Origin: Microbacterium limosum | GTDB lineage: Bacteria > Actinomycetota > Actinomycetes > Actinomycetales > Microbacteriaceae | DNA length: 64,000 nucleotides | Assembly: GCF_036324365.1 (NCBI RefSeq) | Contig: NZ_CP137080.1 | Coordinates: forward strand, 2,356,001 to 2,420,000 | Reading direction: 5' to 3' | Part shown: in pieces, positions 9,821-19,565 of the stretch | How the letters are laid out: each line of letters opens with the position of its first letter | How positions within the stretch are numbered: position 1 is the first letter of the stretch | Translations under genes and position numbers: made by a program | Notes under the pieces: generated by a model | The model's input: only the letters and a program-made list of their open reading frames with translations | Database searches by the model: none | Told to the model about the DNA's origin: nothing

Positions 9821-10008
9821 CAGTCGATCTCCTCAACCTTCACGAGGTGGGCGACAGTCTTGACGTAGCCGCGGGTCTGGGCGTCATCGGGACGGACAAC
9901 CGTGTCGCCGATCCGCTTGAGGCCGAGGCTCCGCAGCGTGTCGCGCTGGTTCTGCTTCTCGCTCACCTTGGACTTGACCTGCGTGACCTTCAGACGCGCA
10001 GCCATCAT
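9820..10008 (-). CDS. rpmD: 50S ribosomal protein L30
   Basis: L30, 62 aa, with the motif [20 protein letters not shown]. Two consecutive ATGs lie at the start. The first (10008) overlaps the rpsE stop by four bases and sits seven bases after GAAGG, so it is preferred; the second would give 61 aa. Confidence 0.96.
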   Translation of the reverse strand: MMAARLKVTQVKSKVSEKQNQRDTLRSLGLKRIGDTVVRPDDAQTRGYVKTVAHLVKVEEID

Positions 10009-10685
10009 GCACCTGCCTTCGCAGCGGCGACGGCCTCGGCCTCGGCCCGCACCAGGCGCGCGGGGGCGACCTGGTCGAAGTCGAGACCACGGCGGGCGGC
10101 CACGGCGCGCGGCTCTTCGAGCTGCTTCAGCGCCGCGACGGTCGCGTGGACGATGTTGATCGTGTTCGACGAGCCGAGCGACTTCGACAGCACGTCGTGG
10201 ATGCCGGCGCATTCGAGCACGGCGCGCACGGGGCCACCGGCGATAACACCGGTACCGGCGGTCGCCGGACGCAGGAGCACGACGCCGGCGGCCGCCTCAC
10301 CCTGCACGGGGTGCGGGATCGTCACGCCGACGCGGGGCACGCGGAAGAAGTTGCGCTTGGCCTCTTCGACACCCTTGGAGATCGCCAGGGGGACCTCGCG
10401 CGCCTTGCCGTAGCCGACGCCGACGAGACCGTTGCCGTCGCCGACGACGACGAGCGCCGTGAAGCTGAAGCGACGACCGCCCTTGACGACCTTCGACACG
10501 CGGTTGATCGTGACGACGCGCTCGAGGAACTGGCTCTCGTTGCGGTCACGCGAACCGCGGTCGCGGTTCGGGTTGCGCTCGCGGCCGCCGCGGCGGGGCT
10601 CGCGCTCACGCTCCGTGGGCGCGTCCGTGGTGGCGGGCGCCTCGGTGGTGGCGGACACGTTGTTCTCCTTGTTGTCGGTGCTCAC
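10005..10685 (-). CDS. rpsE: 30S ribosomal protein S5
   Basis: S5, a proofreading and body-domain protein of the small subunit, 226 aa. The conserved region begins [23 protein letters not shown]. An N-terminal extension of about 50 residues rich in Arg, Glu, Asn and Thr is additional. The start is GTG overlapping the rplR stop by four bases (GTGA). Confidence 0.97.
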   Translation of the reverse strand: MSTDNKENNVSATTEAPATTDAPTEREREPRRGGRERNPNRDRGSRDRNESQFLERVVTINRVSKVVKGGRRFSFTALVVVGDGNGLVGVGYGKAREVPLAISKGVEEAKRNFFRVPRVGVTIPHPVQGEAAAGVVLLRPATAGTGVIAGGPVRAVLECAGIHDVLSKSLGSSNTINIVHATVAALKQLEEPRAVAARRGLDFDQVAPARLVRAEAEAVAAAKAGA

Positions 10686-11041
10686 AGGTTCAGCCCGCCC
10701 TCTCGCGCGCCGTCCGCGATCGCGGCGACACGGCCGGCGTAGCGGTTGCCACCCCGGTCGAAGACGGCCTCACTGATTCCGGCGGCCTTCGCGCGCTCGG
10801 CGACGAGCTCGCCGACCTTGCGCGCCTTGGCCGTCTTGTCGGCCTCGAGGGAGCGCAGGTCGACCTCGAGCGTCGAGGCGGATGCCACGGTGTGGCCCTT
10901 GCTGTCGTCCACGAGCTGCACGAACACGTGGCGGGACGAGCGGTTCACGACCAGGCGCGGACGCTCGGTGGTGCCGACGATCTTCTTGCGAAGACGGGCG
11001 TGGCGGCGCGAGCGCGCGACGGACTTCGACGTCACAGCCAT
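10682..11041 (-). CDS. rplR: 50S ribosomal protein L18
   Basis: L18, the 5S-rRNA-binding protein, 119 aa. Conserved stretches are [18 protein letters not shown] and [20 protein letters not shown]. It lies 2 bp after rplF and overlaps rpsE by four bases. Confidence 0.97.
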   Translation of the reverse strand: MAVTSKSVARSRRHARLRKKIVGTTERPRLVVNRSSRHVFVQLVDDSKGHTVASASTLEVDLRSLEADKTAKARKVGELVAERAKAAGISEAVFDRGGNRYAGRVAAIADGAREGGLNL

Positions 11042-11043
11042 GG

Positions 11044-11580
11044 TTACTTACCAGCCTTTCCGGCCTTACGCCGAACGACCTCGCCGGCGTAGCGGATGCC
11101 CTTGCCCTTGTACGGCTCGGGCTTGCGGATCTTGCGGATGTTGGCGGCGGCCTCACCGACGGCCTGCTTGTCGATGCCGCTCACGGTGACCTTGTTGTTG
11201 CCCTCGACCGTGAGCGTGATGCCGGCCGGCGGCTCGACGAGCACGGGGTGCGAGAAGCCGAGCGCGAACTCCACGGAGCCGCCCTTCTGCGCGACGCGGT
11301 ATCCGGTGCCGACGACCTCGAGACCCTTGGTGTAGCCCTGGGTCACGCCGATGATGTTGTTGTTGATGAGGGTGCGCGTGAGGCCGTGGAGCGAACGCGA
11401 CTCGCGCTCGTCGTCGGGCCGGGTCACGAGAATCTGGTTCTCCTGCACCGCCACCTCGATGGGGCGGGCGATCTGAATGCTCAGTTCGCCCTTGGGGCCC
11501 TTGACCTGGACATCGCGGCCGCTGACCTCGACGGTCACGCCGGCGGGGATGTCGATGGGAAGCCTACCGATACGGGACAT
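11044..11580 (-). CDS. rplF: 50S ribosomal protein L6
   Basis: L6, 178 aa, near the factor-binding site. It starts [15 protein letters not shown] and ends with the family signature [20 protein letters not shown]. It lies six bases after rpsH. Confidence 0.97.
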   Translation of the reverse strand: MSRIGRLPIDIPAGVTVEVSGRDVQVKGPKGELSIQIARPIEVAVQENQILVTRPDDERESRSLHGLTRTLINNNIIGVTQGYTKGLEVVGTGYRVAQKGGSVEFALGFSHPVLVEPPAGITLTVEGNNKVTVSGIDKQAVGEAAANIRKIRKPEPYKGKGIRYAGEVVRRKAGKAGK

Positions 11581-11586
11581 GACGGA

Positions 11587-11985
11587 TCACCACACGTAGG
11601 CGAGGACTTCCCCACCCACGCCCTTCTGCTCGGCCTGACGGTCGGTGAGGAGACCGGAGGAGGTGGACAGGATGGCGACGCCGAGGCCGCCGAGCACGCG
11701 GGGCAGCTCGGTCGAGCGTGCGTACACGCGCAGACCGGGCTTGGACACCCGCTTGATGCCGGCGATCGACCGCTCGCGGTTCGGGCCGTACTTCAGCGTG
11801 AGGGTCAGCGTCTGACCGACGCGGGCGTCGGCGACGGCCCAGTCGGAGATGTAGCCCTCCTGCTTGAGGATCTCGGCGATGTGGGTCTTGAGCTTCGAGC
11901 TCGGCAGGCTCACGGAGTCGTGGTGCGCCGAATTCGCGTTGCGCAGACGGGTCAGCATGTCTGCGACCGGGTCTGTCATTGTCAT
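11587..11985 (-). CDS. rpsH: 30S ribosomal protein S8
   Basis: S8, a primary 16S-binding protein of 132 aa that in many bacteria also represses this operon. It starts [19 protein letters not shown] and ends with the [12 protein letters not shown] block and YVW. In most bacteria the gene before it would be S14; here an 83-bp gap separates it directly from L5. Confidence 0.97.
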   Translation of the reverse strand: MTMTDPVADMLTRLRNANSAHHDSVSLPSSKLKTHIAEILKQEGYISDWAVADARVGQTLTLTLKYGPNRERSIAGIKRVSKPGLRVYARSTELPRVLGGLGVAILSTSSGLLTDRQAEQKGVGGEVLAYVW

Positions 11986-12068
11986 GTGTGTAGTCCTTCG
12001 TTCACCAGGTTTCGACCGCCGTTACACGACGGGCGACCTGTGGTGGTGGTGTGCCCGGATGGGCGGGT
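11986..12068 (-). promoter_or_regulatory. Structured L5-S8 gap where rpsN is missing
   Basis: This 83-bp gap is unusually long for the operon and lies where rpsN would normally be. It can form a stem: outer arms CAGGT / ACCTG enclose an inner CCGT / ACGG hairpin. No S14 coding sequence or zinc-ligand cysteines are present. S8 autoregulation near this point is known in enterobacteria; whether this hairpin serves that role here is inference. Confidence 0.4.
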
Positions 12069-12659
12069 TCAGGCCTGGGCGTTCGGGTCGCGGAACGGGA
12101 AGCCGAGGTGACGCAGCAGAGCACGACCCTCGTCATCCGACGTCGCGGTCGTCACGACCGTGATGTCGAAGCCGCGGACGCGATCGATCTTGTCCTGGTC
12201 GATCTCGTGGAAGACCGCCTGCTCCTGCAGACCGAACGTGTAGTTGCCGTGGCCGTCGAACTGCGTGGCCGACAGACCGCGGAAGTCGCGGATGCGGGGC
12301 AGCGCCAGCGAGATGAGGCGGTCGAGGAACTCCCACGCGCGGTCGCCGCGGAGGGTGACGTGCGCGCCGATGGCCTGGCCCTCGCGCAGCTTGAACTGCG
12401 CGATGGACTTGCGGGCCTTCGTCACGACGGGCTTCTGACCGGTGATCTTGGTGAGGTCGTCGACCGCACCATCGATCACCTTGCTGTCACGAGCGGCCTC
12501 GCCGACACCGGTGTTCACGACGACCTTGACCAGACCGGGGATCTGGTGGACGTTCGCGTACCCGAACTCCTCGCGCAGCTTCTGCTGGATCTCGGAGCGA
12601 TACTTCTGCTTCAGGCGCGGCTGGATCTTGCCAGCCGGCGCGGCAGTGGACGTTGACAT
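12069..12659 (-). CDS. rplE: 50S ribosomal protein L5
   Basis: L5, a 5S-rRNA and P-site contact protein, 196 aa. Clear blocks are [30 protein letters not shown] and [10 protein letters not shown]. Its ATG shares one base with the rplX stop. Confidence 0.97.
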   Translation of the reverse strand: MSTSTAAPAGKIQPRLKQKYRSEIQQKLREEFGYANVHQIPGLVKVVVNTGVGEAARDSKVIDGAVDDLTKITGQKPVVTKARKSIAQFKLREGQAIGAHVTLRGDRAWEFLDRLISLALPRIRDFRGLSATQFDGHGNYTFGLQEQAVFHEIDQDKIDRVRGFDITVVTTATSDDEGRALLRHLGFPFRDPNAQA

Positions 12660-13018
12660 CAGAGGTCCTTACCTGACTTCTTCGCGTAGCGGACGCGCAC
12701 GGTGCGCTTCTCGCCGTTCTTCACGACCTCCTCGACGCGGTGGCCGACGCGGGTCGGCTTCTTCGTCTCGGGGTCGACGATCGCGACGTTGGAGATGTGG
12801 ATCGGGGCCTCGACGGTCTCGATTCCACCGGTCTTGGTTCCGCGCTGCGACTGGCCGACGCGCGTGTGCTTGGTGACGTAGTTCACGCCCTCCACCACGA
12901 CGCGGTTGGTGCCGGGAACGACCTCGAGGACCTTCCCCTGCTTGCCGCGGTCGCCGCCGCGTTCGGGCTTGGCGCCCGAGATGACCTGAACGAGGTCACC
13001 CTTCTTGATCTTCGCCAT
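12659..13018 (-). CDS. rplX: 50S ribosomal protein L24
   Basis: L24, an assembly-initiating KOW-domain protein, 119 aa. The N-terminal KOW motif is [19 protein letters not shown], followed by [19 protein letters not shown]. It lies 3 bp after rplN. Confidence 0.97.
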   Translation of the reverse strand: MAKIKKGDLVQVISGAKPERGGDRGKQGKVLEVVPGTNRVVVEGVNYVTKHTRVGQSQRGTKTGGIETVEAPIHISNVAIVDPETKKPTRVGHRVEEVVKNGEKRTVRVRYAKKSGKDL

Positions 13019-13021
13019 GGG

Positions 13022-13390
13022 TTACAGCACCTCCGGGGCGAGCGAGACGATCTTCATGAATCGCTTGTCTCGCAGCTCACGGCCGACCGGTCCGAAGATG
13101 CGGGTGCCGCGGGGCTCCCCGTCGTTCTTCAGGATGACGGCGGCGTTCTCATCGAACTTGATGTAGGAGCCGTCCGAGCGACGCGTCTGCTTGACGGTGC
13201 GCACGACGACCGCCTTGACGACATCGCCCTTCTTGACGTTGCCGCCGGGGATCGCGTCCTTGACCGTGGCGACGATGACGTCGCCGAGGCCGGCGTAGCG
13301 ACGGTTGGAGCCGCCGAGCACGCGGATCGTGAGCAGCTCCTTGGCGCCGCTGTTGTCGGCGACCTTGAGGCGGGATTCGTTCTGAATCAT
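13022..13390 (-). CDS. rplN: 50S ribosomal protein L14
   Basis: L14, 122 aa, at the subunit interface. It starts [18 protein letters not shown] and contains [17 protein letters not shown]. It lies 3 bp after rpsQ. Confidence 0.98.
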   Translation of the reverse strand: MIQNESRLKVADNSGAKELLTIRVLGGSNRRYAGLGDVIVATVKDAIPGGNVKKGDVVKAVVVRTVKQTRRSDGSYIKFDENAAVILKNDGEPRGTRIFGPVGRELRDKRFMKIVSLAPEVL

Positions 13391-13393
13391 TGC

Positions 13394-13729
13394 TTACTTC
13401 GCCTTCTCGAGGATCTCCACCAGGCGCCAGCGCTTGGTCGCGCTCAGCGGGCGGGTCTCGTTGATGAGGACGAGGTCGCCGATGCCGGCGGTGTTGCCCT
13501 CGTCGTGCGCCTTGACCTTGGAGGTGCGACGGATGACCTTGCCGTAGAGGGGGTGCTTCACGCGGTCCTCGACCTCGACGACGATCGTCTTGTCCATCTT
13601 GTCGCTGACGACATAGCCGCGGCGGGACTTGCGGTACCCGCGGGCGCCGGCGTCACGGACGTCGTGCTCGGCGTGCTCGTGACCCGCGACCTGCTCTGCG
13701 GCGGTGTCGGCCTTCTTCGTGGTGGCCAT
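13394..13729 (-). CDS. rpsQ: 30S ribosomal protein S17
   Basis: S17, a primary 16S-binding OB-fold protein, 111 aa from this ATG. The core runs [20 protein letters not shown] to [16 protein letters not shown]. About 30 residues at the N-terminus, with several histidines and acidic residues, extend the usual protein. A GTG one codon upstream (13732) overlaps the rpmC stop by four bases and is an equally reasonable start. Confidence 0.95.
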   Translation of the reverse strand: MATTKKADTAAEQVAGHEHAEHDVRDAGARGYRKSRRGYVVSDKMDKTIVVEVEDRVKHPLYGKVIRRTSKVKAHDEGNTAGIGDLVLINETRPLSATKRWRLVEILEKAK

Positions 13730-14043
13730 CACTCAGCCTCTCCTTCGGCGGTGGCCGAGTCGTCCTCGGACTTCTTCGCCTTGCTCTTCTTGGCCTTCGT
13801 CGCCGTCTCCGCGGGAGCGGGCGTGGCACGGATGCCCAGCTCGCGCTCACGGATGACGGTGTAGAGCCGCGCGATGTCGCGCTTGACGGCGCGGATGCGG
13901 CCGTGGCTCTCGAGCTGGCCGGTGGCCGACTGGAAGCGCAGGTTGAACAGCTCTTCCTTGGCCTTGCGCAGCTCCTCGACGAGGCGCTGGTCTTCGAACG
14001 TGTCGAGCTCTGCCGGGGCGAGCTCCTTGGTGCCGATCGCCAT
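13729..14043 (-). CDS. rpmC: 50S ribosomal protein L29
   Basis: L29, near the peptide exit tunnel, 104 aa. The helical-hairpin core ([20 protein letters not shown]) is followed by the conserved [14 protein letters not shown]. The last 35 residues are a Lys/Ala/Glu tail not found in short L29s. Its ATG shares one base with the rplP stop (TAATG). Confidence 0.96.
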   Translation of the reverse strand: MAIGTKELAPAELDTFEDQRLVEELRKAKEELFNLRFQSATGQLESHGRIRAVKRDIARLYTVIRERELGIRATPAPAETATKAKKSKAKKSEDDSATAEGEAE

Positions 14044-14462
14044 TACGCGTCGCCCTCCTCGCGCTTGATGATGCGTGCCTTCAGGGGCAGCTTGTGAATG
14101 GCACGGGTCAGGGCCTCGCGAGCGAGTTGCTCGTTGACACCGGCGACCTCGAAGAGGACGCGACCCGGCTTGACGTTGGCGACCCACCACTCGGGGGAGC
14201 CCTTACCGGAACCCATGCGGGTCTCGGCGGGCTTCTTCGTGAGCGGACGGTCGGGGTAGATGTTGATCCACACCTTCCCGCCACGCTTGATGTGACGGGT
14301 CATCGCGATACGCGCCGACTCGATCTGGCGGTTGGTGACGTACGCGGGCGTGAGGGCCTGGATGCCGAACTCGCCGAACGACACCTTCGTGCCACCGGTC
14401 GCCTGCCCGTCCCGCTTGGGGTGGTGCTGCTTGCGGTACTTGACCTTGCGGGGGATGAGCAT
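14043..14462 (-). CDS. rplP: 50S ribosomal protein L16
   Basis: L16, at the A-site tRNA elbow, 139 aa. It starts [15 protein letters not shown] and contains [20 protein letters not shown]. Start and stop each overlap the neighbouring gene by one base. Confidence 0.98.
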   Translation of the reverse strand: MLIPRKVKYRKQHHPKRDGQATGGTKVSFGEFGIQALTPAYVTNRQIESARIAMTRHIKRGGKVWINIYPDRPLTKKPAETRMGSGKGSPEWWVANVKPGRVLFEVAGVNEQLAREALTRAIHKLPLKARIIKREEGDA

Positions 14463-15217
14463 TACGCCGACACTCCTTCTGCGACGGGCGCCTCGCTGCG
14501 GGGGCCACGGCGACGGTCGCCGCGGTCATCACGACCGCGCGACTTGGGCGCGTTGGCCTGCTCGCGTGCGAGCTCCTTGTTGGTGAGGTCGCCCTTGTAG
14601 ATCCAGACCTTCACGCCGATGCGGCCGAAGGTCGTCTTGGCCTCGTAGAAGCCGTAGTCGATGTTCGCGCGCAGCGTGTGCAGCGGCACACGACCCTCGC
14701 GGTAGAACTCCGAGCGGCTCATCTCGGCACCGCCGAGGCGGCCCGACACCTGGATGCGGACACCCTTGGCGCCGGCGCGCTGCGCGCCCTGCAGCCCCTT
14801 GCGCATCGCGCGTCGGAACGCCACGCGTGCGGAGAGCTGCTCGGCGACACCCTGCGCGACGAGCTGGGCGTCGGCCTCGGGGTTCTTCACCTCGAGGATG
14901 TTCAGCTGGATCTGCTTGCCGGTGAGCTTCTCGAGGTCGGCGCGGATGCGCTCGGCCTCGGCGCCGCGGCGGCCGATCACGATGCCGGGGCGGGCGGTGT
15001 GGATGTCGACGCGGACGCGGTCACGCGTGCGCTCGATCTCGATGTTGCTGACGCCCGCACGGTCGAGCGAGGTCTGCAGCATCTTGCGGATCTTGATGTC
15101 CTCGGCGACGTAGTCGGCGTAACGCTGACCCGGCTTCGTCGAGTCCGAGAACCACCGCGAGACGTGATCGGTCGTGATGCCGAGGCGGAAGCCGTACGGG
15201 TTTACCTTCTGTCCCAT
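14462..15217 (-). CDS. rpsC: 30S ribosomal protein S3
   Basis: S3, an mRNA-entry-channel protein, 251 aa. It starts [18 protein letters not shown], has a KH domain with [17 protein letters not shown], and ends in a basic and Asp-rich tail. One-base overlaps link it to rplV and rplP. Confidence 0.98.
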   Translation of the reverse strand: MGQKVNPYGFRLGITTDHVSRWFSDSTKPGQRYADYVAEDIKIRKMLQTSLDRAGVSNIEIERTRDRVRVDIHTARPGIVIGRRGAEAERIRADLEKLTGKQIQLNILEVKNPEADAQLVAQGVAEQLSARVAFRRAMRKGLQGAQRAGAKGVRIQVSGRLGGAEMSRSEFYREGRVPLHTLRANIDYGFYEAKTTFGRIGVKVWIYKGDLTNKELAREQANAPKSRGRDDRGDRRRGPRSEAPVAEGVSA

Positions 15218-15612
15218 TACTTGCTCGCCTTCTTGGTCGGGGCGGCGGCCGCGTCAGCGACCTCGGGGGTCGACAGGACGACCGTGATGTGGCTCGTGCG
15301 CTTTTTGATCTGGAACGCGCGGCCCTGGGCGCGGGGCTGGAAACGCTTGAGCGTCGTGCCCTCGTCGACGTAGGCGTTCTTGACGAACAGACCCTGCTCG
15401 TCGAAGTACTCGCCGTCCTTGTCGGCCTTGACCCGTGCGTTGGCGATGGCCGACGCGACGAGCTTGTAGATCGGCTCGCTCGCACCCTGCGGTGCGAACT
15501 TCAGGATCGCGAGGGCCTCTTCGGCCTGCTTGCCCTTGATGAGCGCGACGACGCGACGAGCCTTCTGAGGGGTCACGCGGATGTGTCGCACGCGGGCGAT
15601 GGACTCCACCAT
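15217..15612 (-). CDS. rplV: 50S ribosomal protein L22
   Basis: L22, whose beta-hairpin lines the exit tunnel, 131 aa. The hairpin region [20 protein letters not shown] is intact, with no insertion or deletion of the type linked to macrolide resistance that I can see. It lies 22 bp after rpsS. Confidence 0.97.
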   Translation of the reverse strand: MVESIARVRHIRVTPQKARRVVALIKGKQAEEALAILKFAPQGASEPIYKLVASAIANARVKADKDGEYFDEQGLFVKNAYVDEGTTLKRFQPRAQGRAFQIKKRTSHITVVLSTPEVADAAAAPTKKASK

Positions 15613-15634
15613 TTCTCTCTCCTCCTCGGTCGCC

Positions 15635-15916
15635 TTAGCGGCGACGGCCCTTCTTGTCGTCCTTCTCGTGACCGCGGAAGGTGCGGGTGGGCGCGAACTC
15701 GCCCAGCTTGTGGCCGACCATGGTCTCGGTCACGAACACGGGGATGTGCTTGCGACCGTCGTGGACGGCGATCGTGTGGCCGAGCATGGCCGGCACGATC
15801 ATCGACCGGCGCGACCAGGTCTTGATGACGTTCTTCGAACCCGACTCGTTCTGAGCGGCGACCTTGCGAAGCAGGTGCTCGTCGACGAAGGGGCCCTTTT
15901 TGAGACTGCGTGGCAT
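15635..15916 (-). CDS. rpsS: 30S ribosomal protein S19
   Basis: S19, a head protein, 93 aa. It starts [16 protein letters not shown] and contains the signature for S13 contact, [20 protein letters not shown]. It lies 13 bp after rplB. Confidence 0.98.
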   Translation of the reverse strand: MPRSLKKGPFVDEHLLRKVAAQNESGSKNVIKTWSRRSMIVPAMLGHTIAVHDGRKHIPVFVTETMVGHKLGEFAPTRTFRGHEKDDKKGRRR

Positions 15917-15929
15917 CTTCTGTTCCTAC

Positions 15930-16769
<840 letters not shown>

Positions 16770-16793
16770 GTTCTTAGTCCTCTATCCCGACCG

Positions 16794-17093
16794 TCAGCCG
16801 ACAGCCGTGAAGATGTCGATGGTGCCCGACTTGAGGGTCACGATCGCGCGCTTGGTGTCCTTGCGCTTGCCGAGCCCGAACCGGGTGCGACGGGCCTTGC
16901 CGTTGCGGTTGGCGGTGTTGACCGCCGCGACCTTGACGCCGAAGATCTTCTCGACCGCGAACTTGATCTCGGTCTTGTTGGCGCGGGGGTCCACCAGGAA
17001 GGTGTACTTGCCCTCGTCGATCAGGCCGTAGCTCTTCTCGGAGACGACCGGCTTCAGGATGATGTCGCGCGGGTCCTTGTTCAGGGCGCTCAT
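16794..17093 (-). CDS. rplW: 50S ribosomal protein L23
   Basis: L23, the trigger-factor docking protein at the tunnel exit, 99 aa. Core motifs are [21 protein letters not shown] and [12 protein letters not shown]. It overlaps rplD by four bases. Confidence 0.97.
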   Translation of the reverse strand: MSALNKDPRDIILKPVVSEKSYGLIDEGKYTFLVDPRANKTEIKFAVEKIFGVKVAAVNTANRNGKARRTRFGLGKRKDTKRAIVTLKSGTIDIFTAVG

Positions 17094-17749
17094 GCGGAGA
17101 CCTCCTCGGTGGCCGACTTCGACGCGACGAAGGCGTCGTACGCGGCCTTGGTGAAGACGATGTCGTCGGAGACGAGCACGTCGTAGGCGTTGAGCTGGTC
17201 GAAGAACAGCACGTGCACGTACGCGAGGTTGCGCACGCTCTTGATGCTCAGCTCGTCGTCGCGGTGCAGGACGACCAGCACGTTCTTCGTGGGGGCGACC
17301 TGCGCGAGGTACGCCGCCGCCGCCTTGGTCGAGGGGGCGCCCTCGATGCCGAAGGACTCCACGATGTGCAGGCGCTGGCCCCGGGCGCGGTCGCTGAGCG
17401 CGCCCAGGAGGGCGGCCGCGATCATCTTCTTGGGGGTGCGCTGCGCGTAGTCGCGCGGCTTCGGACCGTGGACGATGCCACCGCCGGTCATGTGCGGCGC
17501 GCGGATCGAGCCCTGACGGGCGTTACCCGTGCCCTTCTGCTTGAAGGGCTTGCGGCCGGCACCGGAGACCTCGCCGCGACGCTTGGTCGAGTGCGTGCCC
17601 TGGCGGGCCGCGGCGCGCTGCGCGACGACGACCTGGTGGATCAGCGGGATGTTCGTCTTGACGTCGAACACCGAGGCGGGCAGCTCCACGGAGCCGGCCT
17701 TCTTGCCGTCGGTGCCACGGACATCGAGCGTGAGAGTCGAGTCAACCAT
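17090..17749 (-). CDS. rplD: 50S ribosomal protein L4
   Basis: L4, a tunnel protein, 219 aa. The extended loop carries [20 protein letters not shown] and the [20 protein letters not shown] block. In enterobacteria L4 represses the S10 operon through its leader. The long structured S10 leader here invites the same question, but the homologous L4 surface has not been tested. Confidence 0.97.
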   Translation of the reverse strand: MVDSTLTLDVRGTDGKKAGSVELPASVFDVKTNIPLIHQVVVAQRAAARQGTHSTKRRGEVSGAGRKPFKQKGTGNARQGSIRAPHMTGGGIVHGPKPRDYAQRTPKKMIAAALLGALSDRARGQRLHIVESFGIEGAPSTKAAAAYLAQVAPTKNVLVVLHRDDELSIKSVRNLAYVHVLFFDQLNAYDVLVSDDIVFTKAAYDAFVASKSATEEVSA

Positions 17750-17753
17750 GTGC

Positions 17754-18413
17754 TCAGGCGCCCTTCACTGCGTTGCGGACGTACACGATGCGACCGCGCG
17801 CACCGGGGACGGCGCCCTTGACGAGCAGCAGACCCTTCTCGGCGTCGATCGCGTGCACGGTGAGGTTCTGGACGGTCACGCGCTCGCCACCCATACGGCC
17901 GGCCATGCGCATGCCCTTGAAGACACGGCTCGGGGTCGACGAGGCGCCGATCGAGCCGGGCTTGCGGTGGTTGCGGTGCGCACCGTGCGAAGCGGAGACG
18001 CCCTTGAAGTTGTGGCGCTTCATGACACCCGCGGTGCCCTTGCCCTTGCTGGTGCCGACGACGTCGACCAGCTGGCCGGCCTCGAACACGCCGTCCACCG
18101 TGAGCTCCTGACCGAGTGAGTAGTCAGCGGCATCCGCGGTGCGCACCTCGGTGAGGTGACGGCGGGGGGTGACGCCCGCGGCCTCGAAGTGGGCCGTCAG
18201 GGGCTTGTTCACCTTGCGGGGGTCGATCTGGCCGTAGGCGATCTGAACGGCGTTGTAGCCGTCCTTCTCGGGCGTGCGCACCTGGGTCACGACGTTCGAG
18301 GCGAGCTCGATGACGGTGACGGGGATGAGCTTGCCCTCCTCGTTCCACACCTGGGTCATACCGAGCTTGGTGCCCAGCATGCCCTTCGAAATCTTGTTGT
18401 TGATGTCAGCCAT
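17754..18413 (-). CDS. rplC: 50S ribosomal protein L3
   Basis: L3, near the peptidyl-transferase centre, 219 aa. [21 protein letters not shown] and the loop [20 protein letters not shown] are conserved. It lies seven bases after rpsJ. Confidence 0.97.
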   Translation of the reverse strand: MADINNKISKGMLGTKLGMTQVWNEEGKLIPVTVIELASNVVTQVRTPEKDGYNAVQIAYGQIDPRKVNKPLTAHFEAAGVTPRRHLTEVRTADAADYSLGQELTVDGVFEAGQLVDVVGTSKGKGTAGVMKRHNFKGVSASHGAHRNHRKPGSIGASSTPSRVFKGMRMAGRMGGERVTVQNLTVHAIDAEKGLLLVKGAVPGARGRIVYVRNAVKGA

Positions 18414-18420
18414 GTCGTCC

Positions 18421-18729
18421 TCAGAGCTTGATCTCGATGTTGACGTCGGCCGGCAGATCGAGGCGCATCAGGGAGTCGACGGCCTTCGGCGTCGGGTCGA
18501 TGATGTCGATCAGACGCTTGTGGGTGCGCATCTCGAAGTGCTCGCGGCTGTCCTTGTACTTGTGGGGGGAACGGATGACGCACACCACGTTCTTCTCCGT
18601 CGGAAGGGGCACGGGGCCCACGACGGTCGCTCCTGCACGGGTCACGGTGTCGACGATCTTGCGGGCCGAGCTGTCGAGCCCCGCGTGGTCGTACGACTTC
18701 AGGCGAATGCGGATCTTCTGTCCCGCCAT
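18421..18729 (-). CDS. rpsJ: 30S ribosomal protein S10
   Basis: S10 (NusE), 102 aa, first gene of the superoperon. Its start [15 protein letters not shown] and the blocks [19 protein letters not shown] and [19 protein letters not shown] are typical. It also works in transcription antitermination with NusB and in transcription-translation coupling. Translation begins after a long leader and a modest purine-rich site. Confidence 0.98.
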   Translation of the reverse strand: MAGQKIRIRLKSYDHAGLDSSARKIVDTVTRAGATVVGPVPLPTEKNVVCVIRSPHKYKDSREHFEMRTHKRLIDIIDPTPKAVDSLMRLDLPADVNIEIKL

Positions 18730-19066
18730 TGTCTGCTCACTCTCTTTCTCGCGTCTTACGACACCGGTTCGGATGCCGGGCGCATTGGACGCACGGTGGC
18801 GCTCTCGCGCCGGGCACTTCGCCGCCGCCCGGAGGCGACGTGTTGCTGCACCGCTGTTCTGCTGTCAGCCCGGGAGCTCGATGCTCCCGGCATCCGCACG
18901 ATCGCTCCGCACGCGCGCAGGGCACTCGGACGGAGCGATGATGGGATGTGTCGTTCTGCTGCCCGCGGCCTAGGTTCGACATCGGGGCCTGGGCCCTGCG
19001 ATGCGTCCTATGCACTGCCCTGGCAGTGATCCGGTGCGCGCATACGCGGCCCCCGGAGTGTGGAAC
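18730..19066 (-). promoter_or_regulatory. Long structured leader of the S10 operon
   Basis: About 337 nt between the predicted start and rpsJ hold no gene on the minus strand. The RNA can form several strong hairpins: an 8-bp stem at 18870-18890, a 9-bp stem pairing 18901-18909 with 18931-18939, a GGCGC/GCGCC stem with a GAGA tetraloop at 18798-18811, CACTGCC/GGCAGTG near 19015-19030, and CATCG/CGATG with an inner GGGC/GCCC near 18980-19002. This could be an autoregulatory or antitermination leader; no Rfam class could be assigned. Confidence 0.55.
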
Positions 19067-19072
19067 CTGACT

Positions 19073-19101
19073 AGTCTACGTGACGCCCGGGCGTGTCGCA
19101 A
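19073..19101 (-). promoter_or_regulatory. Promoter of the S10-spc superoperon
   Basis: On the minus strand, -35 TTGCGA (19101-19096), a 17-bp spacer and -10 TAGACT (19078-19073). The same -10 hexamer is used upstream of tuf. Expected start near 19066. Confidence 0.7.
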
Positions 19102-19124
19102 ACCCGGGCGTGTTGCAGAGAGAA

Positions 19125-19148
19125 GGGCGGTGCCCCAAGCCACCGCCC
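19125..19148 (-). terminator. Hairpin upstream of the S10 promoter
   Basis: GGGCGGTG / CACCGCCC form an 8-bp stem with an 8-nt loop. On the minus strand it is followed by TTCTCTCT, so it looks like an intrinsic terminator for minus-strand transcription arriving from the right. Only two doubtful small frames lie there. Confidence 0.45.
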
Positions 19149-19553
19149 CCTCCCCGCCCGCCGCGCGGCGGAACTCTGCGTCAGCCCGCGCCGCGTATGC
19201 GAGGCGGACCGTCGATCGGTGGGAGGGCCCCGGAGGAGATGCGGCCGCGCGTGCGCGTCGAGTCCGCGGGAGCGGCGCGACCAGGACGACGGGAGCACGG
19301 GGTCACCACCGCGGATGCACCGCACCGGGTGCCACGCGTCGTGGTCGATCCTGTCCCCATCAATGCATCCCCACATGCATCTCACCGGCGGCGCCCTGCG
19401 CCCACCGGACCGCGACCCCCGTCGCGGGTTCGCGGGCCGGGCCCGCATACGCCGCGTCCCCCACGGCGCGTGCCCATCCTGGCACAGCGGCCACCACGAC
19501 GGAAGGGCGAGTGCGCATGAGCGACCGCAACCCTCCCGTAACGTGATGCCCGC
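19149..19553. other. Gap between the S10 promoter and the beta-helix gene, no confident gene
   Basis: About 400 bp with no recognised gene. On the minus strand two small frames follow each other with a TGATG overlap: a 52-codon frame from ATG at 19518 ending at 19360, then a 59-codon frame from 19360 to 19181, then the hairpin at 19125-19148. The first has a G/C-rich third codon position and a plausible small-protein composition. Neither resembles a protein I know, and the ribosome site is poor. I treat them as candidates, not genes. Confidence 0.3.
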
Positions 19554-19559
19554 TAGCAT
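19554..19559 (+). promoter_or_regulatory. -10 box giving a leaderless beta-helix mRNA
   Basis: TAGCAT ends six bases before the ATG at 19566, and there is no ribosome-binding sequence. No good -35 is seen. Confidence 0.55.
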
Positions 19560-19565
19560 GTGGAC

